DNA of 64,000 nucleotides from Candidatus Acidiferrales bacterium (GTDB lineage: Bacteria; Acidobacteriota; Terriglobia; Acidiferrales; UBA7541): the NCBI GenBank assembly GCA_035934015.1, contig DASYYH010000020.1, positions 1 through 64,000 on the forward strand. The letters run 5' to 3'. Below the pieces are notes generated by a model. That model ran no database searches. It was not told where the DNA came from and saw nothing but the letters and a program-made list of their open reading frames with translations. Below, piece after piece: positions 16,731 to 26,312 of the stretch. Position 1 is the first letter of the stretch, and every line of letters starts with the position of its first letter. The position numbers and the translations under genes are program-made.

Positions 16731-17942
16731 ATGGCAAACTGGCGGCAGATTCAAGGACGCATCCGGCGGGCGCGCACGAGCGGAGACCCCGTCGCCAAGC
16801 TCACCGAACTATTTCAAAAGACGCGCGACGCGATGGTGGCATTCGAGGTCGGCTCGCTCGAAGAGAAGGCCGGCCACAACGATGAAGCAATTCGCTGGTT
16901 CAAAGCCGCTGCGGAACGCTTCCGGCGCGCGGATTGGAAAAAGAAAGCTGCGGACGCACTGACGCGTCTGGGCGCGGCAGTGCCCGAAGGACTGTCCGCG
17001 CGCGCGGCGGTTTCCACCGAGGCGACTGAACACGCGGCAAACGAAGGCGGAGAAAGCCTCGTTGAGGAAGAGGACGTGCAAAATTCGGAAATGATGGGAA
17101 ATTTGGAAACGGAGAAACTAGGCGTGAATCTTGAGCCGGAAGTGATTCACGAAGATCCGCAAGATCAGATCTTCAACCGCGAGCAGCCGCCGAGCGCCGT
17201 AGCGCGCGCGGCAAGCCAACGGCAGCCCGCCACCGAGCGCCGGGGACGGAGGCGCGGGCGGCGCGGAGGCCGAAGGCACAAGCGCCACGGAGAGGCTGGC
17301 AAGCCGGGAATGGAGCGTCCGACCGTGACGCCCGCAAGACCACCGGTGGAGCGAACATCCCGCTCCGGCATGGACGAGCGCGTGTATGCGCAGTCGGGCC
17401 GTCAGTCGCCGGCGGCACAGATTTCCGCATCTGCCCCTGTAGAAACTCCAGAGAGCGCGGCGACGCCCGCTTCGCGGTTTGTGCCGGAACCGAGCGGACC
17501 ATTCGTGGAACGCACTACGTTCATCCGCGCGGGCGATCCGGCGCTTGCTTCGCGCTTCGCGCAACTGGAATCGCTTTTGCGGCGGTTGATTTCCGCGCCG
17601 CTGCATCGCATCGATGAGATCGCTGAAGCGCCCGCCGGACCCGGCGTCTTTCTTCTTTCGGATTCTGATTTGATGACCAATTACTACGTTGAGGCATGCC
17701 AGACGCTGCGCATCGGGACGAGCCAGCTGGCGCGCGCAGGACGCGCCGGGCGAGGGGCGCGCGCGGAAGGGAAAGCTTCCCTTCGGGCGCAACTTGCTGA
17801 ACATCTGGAAATCAACGACACGCAAGTGAACGACTACCTGAAGAAGCACTGTGTGGTCCGCTGGCTGCAGCTCGATGAAGACGCACCGCACGTGGCGCAT
17901 TTTGCCATCGCCGTGCTGCGGCCGGCGCTGAACACGCAATGA
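16731..17942 (+). CDS. hypothetical protein: TPR-like N terminus, Arg-rich linker, GIY-YIG-like C terminus
   Basis: This 403-residue protein belongs to no family I can name with certainty. Residues 1-82 form helical pairs resembling one or two TPR units (KAGHNDEAIRWFKAAAERF). Residues 85-290 look disordered and include a strongly basic patch, RRGRRRGRRGGRRHKR. The last 100 residues show a GIY-YIG-like pattern: PGVFLLSDSD, YYVEACQTLR, LRAQLAEHL, and HFAIAVLRPALN. The glycine of YIG and the usual catalytic glutamate are missing, so it is probably a non-catalytic nucleic-acid-binding fold. TACAAT (16717-16722) lies 8 nt before the ATG. Confidence 0.75.
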   Translation: MANWRQIQGRIRRARTSGDPVAKLTELFQKTRDAMVAFEVGSLEEKAGHNDEAIRWFKAAAERFRRADWKKKAADALTRLGAAVPEGLSARAAVSTEATEHAANEGGESLVEEEDVQNSEMMGNLETEKLGVNLEPEVIHEDPQDQIFNREQPPSAVARAASQRQPATERRGRRRGRRGGRRHKRHGEAGKPGMERPTVTPARPPVERTSRSGMDERVYAQSGRQSPAAQISASAPVETPESAATPASRFVPEPSGPFVERTTFIRAGDPALASRFAQLESLLRRLISAPLHRIDEIAEAPAGPGVFLLSDSDLMTNYYVEACQTLRIGTSQLARAGRAGRGARAEGKASLRAQLAEHLEINDTQVNDYLKKHCVVRWLQLDEDAPHVAHFAIAVLRPALNTQ

Positions 17943-17995
17943 GGGGAATGATCTGACAATACAAAGTGAAAGGCGGCGCTGTGAATGCACAAAAT

Positions 17996-18033
17996 AAAAA
18001 AGGCCCCCGCGGGGACTGCTGCAGGGGCCTTTT
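17996..18033. terminator. bidirectional terminator between the hypothetical gene and the TonB receptor
   Basis: AAAAAGGCCCC (from 17996) and GGGGCCTTTT (ending 18033) form a perfect stem, with A-rich and T-rich flanks on both sides. It serves the rightward gene ending at 17942 and the leftward receptor gene ending at 18072. Confidence 0.9.
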
Positions 18034-18071
18034 GATCTTCTGTGCGCTCTTTGCGCTGCGGAACGCGCTCC

Positions 18072-21000
18072 TTAGAACGTCAAATGCAGAGCCATGGAAA
18101 TAAATCGTGGGCTTCCGAGCGCGTTTTGAATGAATCCTTCCCCCGGAGGCACCATGTTATTCCCAATCATCCCGGAGCTGCCAACTCCTGCCGTCGCTCC
18201 ATACCACTGACAAACAAAACCATTTGAAATCAAGAAGTTGTTGGGGCTTGACTGGATGTTCGGCCCAAAACAACCGTCGAGGCTGAAGTTGTTCGAAGGT
18301 GCGTCAAAGCTGGGATGATTGAAGAGATTGAAAAACTGCGCGTCGTAACGCAGGCGGAAGCGTTCATTGATCTTGATGTTCTTGAACACGCCAAAATCAA
18401 AGCGGGTCTGAAACGGTCCGCGGAAGGGGTTGCGAGGTGCATTCCCCGTTGCGAAACCGCTTTCAGAGTAATCGCACGCCGCAGTTGGATTCGCGGGCTC
18501 ATCCGTGGTGGGACCGCACGGAGGAACGCCGTTCGTTCCCGGAGCATTCAGGTTTGCACCAAACGCCGCCCCGTTAATGACCGGATTATTGGGATTCACG
18601 CCCGTCGTGCCCTGGAGCTGGACGCTGTGAACACTGCCGTTGATGATCGTAAGGAGCGGATTGGTGATGAAATTGTCTCCGGCGCCAAAATATTGGGACG
18701 CCACGTCGCCAGAGAAGTCATAGATGCTGTACGGATTGCCGCTCTCGGCCACGGTGACGCCACTAATTCCCCAGTCGTTGAGCGCCTTCGCCGCAAAACC
18801 TTCTGACTTGATCAAATTGGGCACGTTGTAAACGTAATTGATGGTCAAAACATGGGTACGGTCATAACCTGCGCTGCCGTAACCAGATCGGGGGTCCAGA
18901 GGGTTATTGCCGTTATAGAAAAGTCCTTCCGCGAGTCCGCTGCCCTCGTCGAGGGCGTGAGACCAGGTGTACGAAATATTGAGTTGCAATCCATGGCTCA
19001 TGCGCTTGGTCATATTGAGTTGCAGAGCGTTGTAATTGGAAACCCCCTCCGCTTCCCAATAATCAGAGTTGGGGTTGTAGCCGATGTAGGGCACGCGAAG
19101 GGCTGTGTTGCCGTCGGCTCCCGTGAATTCGCCGATGGTGGTCATCACCTGCTCGGTCTGCAATGCGCCAAATCCTCCGTCGGCATCGGTGGCCTGAAAT
19201 CCATACGAGTAGGTCTGGCCATTGATCGGTTTCCCGGGAATAGCAATCCCCGGCTGATTGAACGGAACCGGGATCAGTTCATGTTGGCCGTGATTCCCAA
19301 CATAACCAATGTCAAAAAGGAGCGTGTTGTACGGCTGCCACTGCACGTCGAGCGTCCAATTCTCGGAGTAGGGCAACGTATTTTTCGGATCATAGCCGCC
19401 AAAAAGGAATGCAAAGAGCGGCGTGCTGGTTGGCGTGCAAGTGGGCGTCACAGGCTCCGGGCAACCGCTCAACCCGGATTGATTATGAACGAGAGATGCG
19501 ACGGAATTGGGACCCGTCAGTGTATTGGGCGGAGGGGGCAAAGGTGACGTGCCGAATGGATTGTTCTGCAAGCATTGCACGCCGGTACAGCTGTTATGGA
19601 CCGGAACCGTAAAGGGTTCTTCTGTGGTCACTCCGAACGGGCCGCTGATGCCCAGGCCAGCGCTCGGGGAAAACTCCGTAAAGAACTCTCCGCGGTCGGC
19701 GTATATACCGTAGCCGGCGCGAACGGTCACGTTCTTTACAAAGGATGGGCTCCAGGCAAGCCCCAGCCGCGGCTCAAACATCCATTGACGCCCGGTCAGA
19801 GTGGAATTATTGGCGCAGTTGCTCGACTTCGTGGCGCAGAACTCCTTGTTATTTCCCGCGATCACCAAGCCAATGTTGTTGACCGTGTCGGAAGCCAGAT
19901 CATAGGAATAGGAGCTGGGATAGAAGTTCGTGAGCAGTCCGTTCTTTTCATAAAGCGGGCCATCCCAGTCCCAACGCAGGCCAAGATCCACGGTCAGGTT
20001 TGACTTTAGCTTCCAATGATCCTGAGCGAAAAGCCCTGCTTGCCGCGAGCGGAAATAGCGGTTCGTTTCGCCGTTTAGAATCGTGCCTCCGCTCCTGCCA
20101 CCCAGATTGCCCGTAAGGAAATTCGCGAAGTTATTGAAAGTGAATGTGGCAACCTGATTTTCGCGATTGATGACATTGAGCTGGCCGTAATCGAAGATGC
20201 CACCGAAAGACAAATCGTGGTGGCCGTGGACCCAATCGTAGTTTGAGGCACCTTCAAATTGATTCTGAAAAACACCGGCATTTGCAAAATTGTTCGCCGG
20301 ACCAATACGCAAGCCGTCGAATGTTCCTGAACCCGCGTTGCTAATCGTGATTCCGGGGAAGAAATTGCTGCCGAGGAGGTTGATTCCCGCCGTTGTGGGC
20401 GAAAGCTGCTGGCTCGTACCTGCATCCGCGATTTCGCGAATGAAACCGAGGCGCTGCTCCCAGGTCGAATTCGCATTCACGACCGTTGTGTTATCCAAGG
20501 ACAGGACCTGGCTGCCGGCATGAAGAGTTTGCGGAAATCCAAGGACCTGGCTTACAGCAAAGGGACTCGTGGAAGGGTTCCGTTGATAATAATACTTGCC
20601 AGACATGCGATCCCTGGCGCTGAATTCGTAATCGATATTGGCATTGATCTGGTCTGCATGGAATGTACTTGAAGGACCCTGCTCCACGGCGTTGCCGCCA
20701 AGCTGACTGATCTCACTCACATTCGTGATGTTCTGCGAAGGAATGAGGTACTGCCCGCTTGGAGTCTTTGCCTGCATGACGGCCAAGGCGACATTGTCGA
20801 TGTTCCCTTGGGGAACGCCGGCCAAAGTTGCGAGTGTTGCGGCGCTGCGGTCATTTGTCAGACCGCTAGGTACATTGACGATTGCTGTCGCGCCATTGGA
20901 TGCGTCCGTTACTCTCACACCTTGATACGATCCAAAGAAAAATAGCTTGTCGCGAATAATGGGGCCGCCAAGCGTGCCTCCGAACGTGTTTCTGTGAAGC

Positions 21001-21989
21001 GCAGGGCGCGGCAGCAGCGGTTCTCCGGTGTTCGGATCGACTCCCGCAGCGTTAAAGAAGAAAGGCGCCGCATTCCAACCAGTGGTCTGATGATATTCGT
21101 AGAGCTGTCCGTGCAAATCATTGGTTCCGGACTTCGTGGTCAACTCGACGTGCGCGCCGCTGTTGGCTCCCTGCGAAGCGTCGTACATAGAGGTATTCAC
21201 ATGGAGTTCCTCGATCGTCTCCTGTGGCGGCGTGGGGAGGCCCTCGCCGATCGCGTCGTAAACGGAAGTGTTCGTCTGGATTTGACCGCCCGCCAGGAAC
21301 TGCTCATTGGTGTTCAGGACGTAACGCGCCTCGCCAACCTGACTCGAAGACTGCCCATTGAACAAATTGTTCGCGTTGACGGAATTAAAGCTGAAGCTGT
21401 TGCTGGTGTCTCGCTGGCCATTCGCGAAAATATCCTGGTTGCCCAGTCCCGTGTTGGTTCCCGAGCCGCCGAGCAGATCGGCATTGACGCCGGGGGCCAA
21501 AATAGCGAGCTGAGTAAAACTGCCAGTGCCGAGAGGAATCGTCTGAATCACCTCAGGCCCGAGCGTGTAGCCGTTGGTCGTGTCCGTCTGGTTCATCAGC
21601 GGCGTTGCGCTCACGGTGATCGTTGTTGTTACTTCGCCGGCCTGCAATGTGACGTTCACAGTCGAGGCCAAATTTCCGCGAACCAAAATGTTCGAGTGGA
21701 CCTCGGTCTTGAAGCCTTGCTTGGAAATCGTGACGGTGTACGTGCCAATGGGAAGATCGACGATGTTGTAGGAGCCGTCATTTTGCGTGTTGGCGCTGAC
21801 GGTTAGCCCTGTGTCGACGTTCTTCGCTTGAACCTGCGCTTTGCCAACGACCGCGCCGGAGGTGTCCGTGACTGTGCCGTTGATGGAGCCGAGCGTTTGC
21901 TGTGCGCGAAGCGTCAGCGGGACGAGAGCGCTGAGGCATAGCGATACGCACAAGAACACCAAACCACGCAGAAAATTATTCAGCTTCAT
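18072..21989 (-). CDS. TonB-dependent receptor with carboxypeptidase-regulatory domain (Oar-like)
   Basis: This 1305-residue outer-membrane receptor has a signal peptide at 1-29, cut after LTLRAQ. A carboxypeptidase-regulatory-like beta-sandwich spans about 33-115 (GSINGTVTDTSGAVV, IGTYTVTISKQGF). A plug domain spans roughly 125-300 and includes VELTTKSGTNDLHGQLYEY. A large barrel ends in SMALHLTF with a C-terminal Phe, as outer-membrane proteins require for assembly. This architecture is expanded in Acidobacteriota and linked to uptake of oligosaccharides or other polymers; the substrate is not readable here. No SusD-like partner is adjacent. The start is supported by GGGAG. Confidence 0.93.
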   Translation of the reverse strand: MKLNNFLRGLVFLCVSLCLSALVPLTLRAQQTLGSINGTVTDTSGAVVGKAQVQAKNVDTGLTVSANTQNDGSYNIVDLPIGTYTVTISKQGFKTEVHSNILVRGNLASTVNVTLQAGEVTTTITVSATPLMNQTDTTNGYTLGPEVIQTIPLGTGSFTQLAILAPGVNADLLGGSGTNTGLGNQDIFANGQRDTSNSFSFNSVNANNLFNGQSSSQVGEARYVLNTNEQFLAGGQIQTNTSVYDAIGEGLPTPPQETIEELHVNTSMYDASQGANSGAHVELTTKSGTNDLHGQLYEYHQTTGWNAAPFFFNAAGVDPNTGEPLLPRPALHRNTFGGTLGGPIIRDKLFFFGSYQGVRVTDASNGATAIVNVPSGLTNDRSAATLATLAGVPQGNIDNVALAVMQAKTPSGQYLIPSQNITNVSEISQLGGNAVEQGPSSTFHADQINANIDYEFSARDRMSGKYYYQRNPSTSPFAVSQVLGFPQTLHAGSQVLSLDNTTVVNANSTWEQRLGFIREIADAGTSQQLSPTTAGINLLGSNFFPGITISNAGSGTFDGLRIGPANNFANAGVFQNQFEGASNYDWVHGHHDLSFGGIFDYGQLNVINRENQVATFTFNNFANFLTGNLGGRSGGTILNGETNRYFRSRQAGLFAQDHWKLKSNLTVDLGLRWDWDGPLYEKNGLLTNFYPSSYSYDLASDTVNNIGLVIAGNNKEFCATKSSNCANNSTLTGRQWMFEPRLGLAWSPSFVKNVTVRAGYGIYADRGEFFTEFSPSAGLGISGPFGVTTEEPFTVPVHNSCTGVQCLQNNPFGTSPLPPPPNTLTGPNSVASLVHNQSGLSGCPEPVTPTCTPTSTPLFAFLFGGYDPKNTLPYSENWTLDVQWQPYNTLLFDIGYVGNHGQHELIPVPFNQPGIAIPGKPINGQTYSYGFQATDADGGFGALQTEQVMTTIGEFTGADGNTALRVPYIGYNPNSDYWEAEGVSNYNALQLNMTKRMSHGLQLNISYTWSHALDEGSGLAEGLFYNGNNPLDPRSGYGSAGYDRTHVLTINYVYNVPNLIKSEGFAAKALNDWGISGVTVAESGNPYSIYDFSGDVASQYFGAGDNFITNPLLTIINGSVHSVQLQGTTGVNPNNPVINGAAFGANLNAPGTNGVPPCGPTTDEPANPTAACDYSESGFATGNAPRNPFRGPFQTRFDFGVFKNIKINERFRLRYDAQFFNLFNHPSFDAPSNNFSLDGCFGPNIQSSPNNFLISNGFVCQWYGATAGVGSSGMIGNNMVPPGEGFIQNALGSPRFISMALHLTF

Positions 21990-22616
21990 AAGTTTTATCT
22001 CCCACCACTTTAAGATAGTGACTGCTTCTACTACCAGTGCGATGGAGCGTCAAGACGACCTGTGAATATCTCTGGGACAAACACCCTCCAAGGCAGGTCC
22101 AAAGCCTCATCGAATAGAGACGAAGAATCTTGCGGACCTGACATTGCAGCTTCATATCTAGCGTGTTACGAGATAATGAAAGGCCAAGGGAAAGCTAACG
22201 GAAACAGGATCCTGATTACGCATGATGAGCTGAAATTGAGATGTGATTCAGCGGCAGAAGCGATTCAGCCACCTGGACTCGCACGACCACACCTTTTGGG
22301 AGAAGGAGTAGACCGGATTGAGATAGCAGGCAAAACTGACTTTGCCCAGCTTCCTAGGGCTGTTTATTCAGGCTTTCGACCGGCTGGGGCTTCGGATTAG
22401 CGTCCCACTGGCTGCCCCAGAGCGCCACTTAACCTCGAAAACAACCGTTTGGCTGTTTGTGCTGGACGAGCACCGGAAAAGCCTGCAAACTGTGGTGCGG
22501 TAAAGATTTAGGAGCTTTCTGTCCAGGGGATACGGGGATGGATGGCTTCGCTGGGATAATAAAAATACAGGGCAATCAAGAGTCTTCTTAATTCTGAGGA
22601 AAGCGAGGTTCGAGCC
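21990..22616. other. 627-bp intergenic region with an inverted repeat; no convincing gene
   Basis: This gap separates the divergent TonB receptor and radical SAM genes. An open frame of 112 codons (22062-22400, plus) has no family resemblance or ribosome site and is not called. CTGGGGC (22384-22390) and GCCCCAG (22414-22420) form a perfect 7-bp stem, and GTGCT/AGCAC pair around 22457-22472. An extended -10 box TGGGATAAT ends at 22560, about 56 nt before the radical SAM start, and may drive that gene. I matched no known riboswitch class. Confidence 0.4.
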
Positions 22617-24806
22617 ATGTCTCTTACGGTTCGCAACCGCATCTGGAAATCAATCGATTGGGCAGCATGCAAGGCTGCCGGCGCGACGTTCAACACGATT
22701 CAGTTCTTCAACAAGTACAATCCGAATCCTTCCTTCACGCCGAAGTGGTCGGACAAACCCATCCTGAAGTCATGGGAAAAGAGCAAGCCGACGCTCGGCT
22801 GGCCGCGGACGACCGATTCCCTCTGCCCAGGCTGTGTGAAGGAAGCACGCGAAGCCATCATCAATGGCAAAAAGGACTGGACGGATCTCGTCCACGAGAA
22901 GGTCGGCGAGATCAAGGCGCAAATCATCGAGCGCGATGGCCAGGTCTGGATGGTGAAAGAGTGCCCCCTCCACGGCAAGTTCGAAGACCTGATGGCCGTC
23001 GACGCGAAATTCCTCGAATGGATCGAGAAGAATTTCCCCGGCCGCGACATTCCGGCGCACAACGATGAGGATCTGCACAAGCATGGTTCCAGCACGGTTC
23101 GTTACGGCCGCGGCGCAGTCTTGACCGTGGACCTCACCAACCGGTGCAACATGATGTGCGATCCCTGCTTCATGGACGCCAACCAAGTTGGCTATGTGCA
23201 CGAGTTGAGCTGGGAGGAAGTGCAGGAAATTCTGGACAATGCGCTCAAAATCAAGCCGCGCCGGCAGATGTCCGTGCAGTTCTCCGGCGGCGAGCCGACG
23301 ATGAGCCCCTATTTTATCGATGCAGTGCGCTACGCCCGCAAGGTCGGATACAACAGCGTGCAGGCGGCGACGAACGGTATCGAGTTCGCCAAGAGCAAGG
23401 AGTTCTCCAAGAAGGCCTTTGAGGCCGGCCTCCGCTATGCCTACCTGCAATTCGACGGCATCGGCAACGACGCGAACAGCCACCGGCAGGTCGGCAACTT
23501 GTTCGATGTGAAGCTGCGCGCCATCGAGAACATGCACGAAGCGGGCATTGAAATCGTTCTCGTGACGACCATCGTCAACAACGTGAACAACGACCAGGTG
23601 GGACCGATCGTTAAGTTCGCGATGGAGAATCCGAAGAAAATCGCGTTCGTATCGTTCCAGCCGGTTTCGTTCACGGGCCGCGACGAAGACATCACGCCAG
23701 AACGGCGCATGCGCCAGCGCTACACACTTTCGCATCTGGCCAAGGACGTTAGTCATCAAGTGGGGCAAATCGAGCCGACGCGCGACTGGTTTCCGCTGTC
23801 GTTCATCGCGCCGTTTTCAAACTTCGCGGATCACGTTCATGGCCCGGATGCCATGTGGGGTTCACTTTCCTGCGGATGCCATCCGAACTGTGGCGTGGGC
23901 ACGGCACTGATGGTTCACAAGGAAACCAAGGAGTGGGCGCCGATTTCCCGCTTCTTGAACGCCACGCAACTGGCAAAAGATGTGAACGCCATCACCGATG
24001 CGGCTCGCGGCAAGAAGTTTTCTGCGTTCATGCTCGCGCTGGCGATGCTCAGGAACTACAGCCCGTTCCAGGCGCCGCCGAACCTGCGCATCAAGGACAT
24101 CCTGAAGAAGTTCGACAAGACGTGGGCCGTTTCGGAGAACTCGGACAAAAAGTACGGGCGCACCAATCCAAACCGCACCTACGAAGACGCCATGAAGCGC
24201 CGCAGCGAAGATCCGTGGAACATGCTGTTTATCGCCGGCATGTGGTTCCAGGATCTTTTCAACTACGATTTCCGGCGCACAGAGATGTGCATCATCCCGT
24301 ACGCGACGCAGCAGGGCGAAATTTCTTTCTGCGCGTACAACACGGGAATTGGCTGGCGCAAGATCATCGAGAACATGCACAAGAACGCGACCGTGGCGCA
24401 ATGGTACAAGGAACACGGTCGGCACGAAATCTACGCCAAGGGCAAGAAGGTGAACCTCGAGCATTACGAGCATTCGCTCAAAGTCGACTCCGCTGACGCC
24501 GCGCGCGTTCGCCATCTCGAGCACGACATTCCTCTTACCGCAGCCGAGGAAGACCGCGCACGCCGCCGCAAGGCCATGGAAGAGGCGGCCAAGGTTCGCG
24601 CGATCTACGAGGAATTGGTCCTCAAGAAGCCTTCGACGACCGAGGGCGTCGTGCAAATTGGCACGCTTTCGGCGATCAAGGAGGCTGTGCCTGGCGGCAC
24701 CAAGCCTGTGCAGATCACGGGCGCAAACGGGAACGGCAACGGGGCGAACGGCCACGACGCTGCGAAACGCGAAGTCACCGAGGCGGAAACCGTCGCAGGC
24801 GACTAG
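22617..24806 (+). CDS. radical SAM protein resembling tetraether/membrane-spanning lipid synthase (Tes/Mss-like)
   Basis: This 729-residue radical SAM enzyme has the cluster motif Cys177-x3-Cys181-x2-Cys184 (NRCNMMCDPCF) and SGGEPT at 223-228. The N-terminal part carries CPGC (70-73) and KECPLHGKF around Cys116, the metal-site layout seen in tetraether lipid synthases and their relatives. More cysteines lie at 419, 421 and 425 (SCGCHPNCG) and at 558 and 572, consistent with auxiliary iron sites. Such enzymes join two lipid tails carbon to carbon, giving membrane-spanning lipids. Acidobacteria are known to make iso-diabolic acid and related lipids, so this role is plausible here. It is inferred, not proven. 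The Lys/Ala-rich last 110 residues look like a flexible extension. It is a single-gene unit with its own terminator. Confidence 0.78.
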   Translation: MSLTVRNRIWKSIDWAACKAAGATFNTIQFFNKYNPNPSFTPKWSDKPILKSWEKSKPTLGWPRTTDSLCPGCVKEAREAIINGKKDWTDLVHEKVGEIKAQIIERDGQVWMVKECPLHGKFEDLMAVDAKFLEWIEKNFPGRDIPAHNDEDLHKHGSSTVRYGRGAVLTVDLTNRCNMMCDPCFMDANQVGYVHELSWEEVQEILDNALKIKPRRQMSVQFSGGEPTMSPYFIDAVRYARKVGYNSVQAATNGIEFAKSKEFSKKAFEAGLRYAYLQFDGIGNDANSHRQVGNLFDVKLRAIENMHEAGIEIVLVTTIVNNVNNDQVGPIVKFAMENPKKIAFVSFQPVSFTGRDEDITPERRMRQRYTLSHLAKDVSHQVGQIEPTRDWFPLSFIAPFSNFADHVHGPDAMWGSLSCGCHPNCGVGTALMVHKETKEWAPISRFLNATQLAKDVNAITDAARGKKFSAFMLALAMLRNYSPFQAPPNLRIKDILKKFDKTWAVSENSDKKYGRTNPNRTYEDAMKRRSEDPWNMLFIAGMWFQDLFNYDFRRTEMCIIPYATQQGEISFCAYNTGIGWRKIIENMHKNATVAQWYKEHGRHEIYAKGKKVNLEHYEHSLKVDSADAARVRHLEHDIPLTAAEEDRARRRKAMEEAAKVRAIYEELVLKKPSTTEGVVQIGTLSAIKEAVPGGTKPVQITGANGNGNGANGHDAAKREVTEAETVAGD

Positions 24807-24836
24807 GTCGTTCGAAGCAATTTCAACCTGAATTTC

Positions 24837-24869
24837 AAAACGGCTCCGGTTCCTGCTGGAGCCGTTTTT
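24837..24869 (+). terminator. rho-independent terminator of the radical SAM gene
   Basis: CGGCTCC (24841-24847) and GGAGCCG (24858-24864) form a perfect stem flanked by AAAA and TTTTT. Confidence 0.88.
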
Positions 24870-24972
24870 GTTCATGTGAGAAGGCTATGCCGAGCGTGTG
24901 ACTTTGCGGCGCGGCAAATCTCTGATAGGATTATAGTTTCATTAAATGCAAAGCCTTTGAATTGGAGCATTC

Positions 24973-25164
24973 ATGTCACTGGCATGTGAAATTTGCGGCA
25001 AGAAGCCGAGCTACGGAAATGTTGTGAGCCATGCGAACAACCTGCGGAGGCGCCGATGGAATCCGAATCTGCGCCGCGTGAAGGCGCTCGTCGGCGGTGC
25101 GCGCAAACACATTCGCGTGTGCACAGCGTGTATCCGAGCCGGGCGCGTCAAGAAAGCTGCCTGA
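24973..25164 (+). CDS. rpmB: 50S ribosomal protein L28
   Basis: L28 (63 residues) is a structural protein of the large ribosomal subunit. [21 protein letters not shown] and the [12 protein letters not shown] core are diagnostic. Two cysteine pairs, CEIC and CTAC, show the zinc-binding (C+) form. TTGGAG precedes the ATG. A TATAGT-like -10 box lies near 24932. It is followed after 38 bp by the PpiC-type lipoprotein gene. Confidence 0.97.
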   Translation: MSLACEICGKKPSYGNVVSHANNLRRRRWNPNLRRVKALVGGARKHIRVCTACIRAGRVKKAA

Positions 25165-25202
25165 ACCTGTCCTCCCATTTCGCCAATCGAAGGAGTTCCT
25201 CC

Positions 25203-26252
25203 GTGTTGAAACGAACAGCTCTTTTCGCCGCCTTCCTGGCGTGCGCTCTGACGATTTCGTGCAGGAGCCAGCAGGCTCCGAACCAGAACGTGTGGGCTAC
25301 GGTGAACGGAGCGGAGATCAACCGCGCGGAGGTCGACAAATACTACCGCAGCAGAGTGCAGGCGCAGGGCGCCGTGCCGTCGCACGACGAGGCGCTGTCG
25401 CTCAAGCTGAGCATTCTCGATCAGTTGATTGACAACGAGCTTTTGTATCAACGCGCGAAAACGCTGAATTTGATCGCGACGGACAGTGAAGTCCAGGACA
25501 AGTTCAATCAGTCAAAGGCACCCTTCACCGAGGATGAATTTCAAAGTAAGCTCAAGGAAAGCAGCCTGACAGTGGACGACCTGAAGAACGAAATTCGGCG
25601 CGAGCTTTCGATTCAAAAGCTGATGAACCGGGAAGTGGTGGCGAAGATTACCGTCTCTGACGCGGACGTGGCCGATTTTTACGCGAAAAACCAAGCGCAA
25701 TTTAACGTGGCTGAGCCGCAGTACCACGTCGCGCAGATCGTCGTCACTCCACACCCCGACCCGGGAATTCACAATCGTAAAAACGACAACGCCACAACTC
25801 CCGAGCAGGCGAAGCGTAAAGTGACGATGATCGAACAGCAGCTCGGTGCCGGGGCGGATTTCGCCCAGGAAGCGATGGACTACTCCGAAGATACCAACTC
25901 CTCAAACGGCGGCGATTTGGGCTTTATTCCGCAATCGTCGCTCAATCAGACCGATCCTGCCCTCAAGACCGCTGTGCTGGCTTTGCAGCCCGGACAAGTG
26001 AGCAAGCCGATCGAGCTCAAGGACGGCTATCACATCATCAAACTGATTGCGCGCGAGCCGGCGGGGCAGCGTTTGCTTTCCGATCCGCAGGTGCAGCAAT
26101 CGATCCGCACGACGCTGCAAAACAGGCGAGAACAATTGCTCCGTGAAGCCTATGTGAGCTCGGCGCGCGACCAGGCGCATGTGGTCAATTATCTCGCCAA
26201 GGAAGTTCTCGAATCGGCGGGCAAGCTTCCGAGCGACGACGCGGGCAACTAG
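25203..26252 (+). CDS. SurA/PpiC-type peptidyl-prolyl isomerase lipoprotein
   Basis: This 349-residue periplasmic chaperone and prolyl isomerase has a lipoprotein signal peptide: MLKRTALFAAFLACALTISC gives the lipidated Cys20. A SurA-type N-terminal chaperone domain (about 27-175) precedes a parvulin domain (about 180-295) with YHVAQIVVTP, SSNGGDLGFIPQ and LKDGYHIIKL. It probably helps fold outer-membrane proteins such as the large TonB receptors. The start is GTG at 25203, preceded by AAGGAG and matching the signal peptide; the longer open frame upstream overlaps rpmB and is not coding. Confidence 0.93.
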   Translation: MLKRTALFAAFLACALTISCRSQQAPNQNVWATVNGAEINRAEVDKYYRSRVQAQGAVPSHDEALSLKLSILDQLIDNELLYQRAKTLNLIATDSEVQDKFNQSKAPFTEDEFQSKLKESSLTVDDLKNEIRRELSIQKLMNREVVAKITVSDADVADFYAKNQAQFNVAEPQYHVAQIVVTPHPDPGIHNRKNDNATTPEQAKRKVTMIEQQLGAGADFAQEAMDYSEDTNSSNGGDLGFIPQSSLNQTDPALKTAVLALQPGQVSKPIELKDGYHIIKLIAREPAGQRLLSDPQVQQSIRTTLQNRREQLLREAYVSSARDQAHVVNYLAKEVLESAGKLPSDDAGN

Positions 26253-26312
26253 CGAAACGAACGGTTTCAATTTGAAGCGTGAGTTTTTTCCTGCAGATTT
26301 ATTTGCTCGGTT

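Noticed and set aside
22062-22400. 112-codon frame in the gap before the radical SAM gene
   Set aside because: GTG start without ribosome site, no recognisable domain, and unconvincing composition.
21990-22616. Riboswitch (cobalamin, TPP, c-di-GMP) upstream of the radical SAM gene
   Set aside because: I compared the visible stems and conserved boxes and none of these consensus patterns matches.
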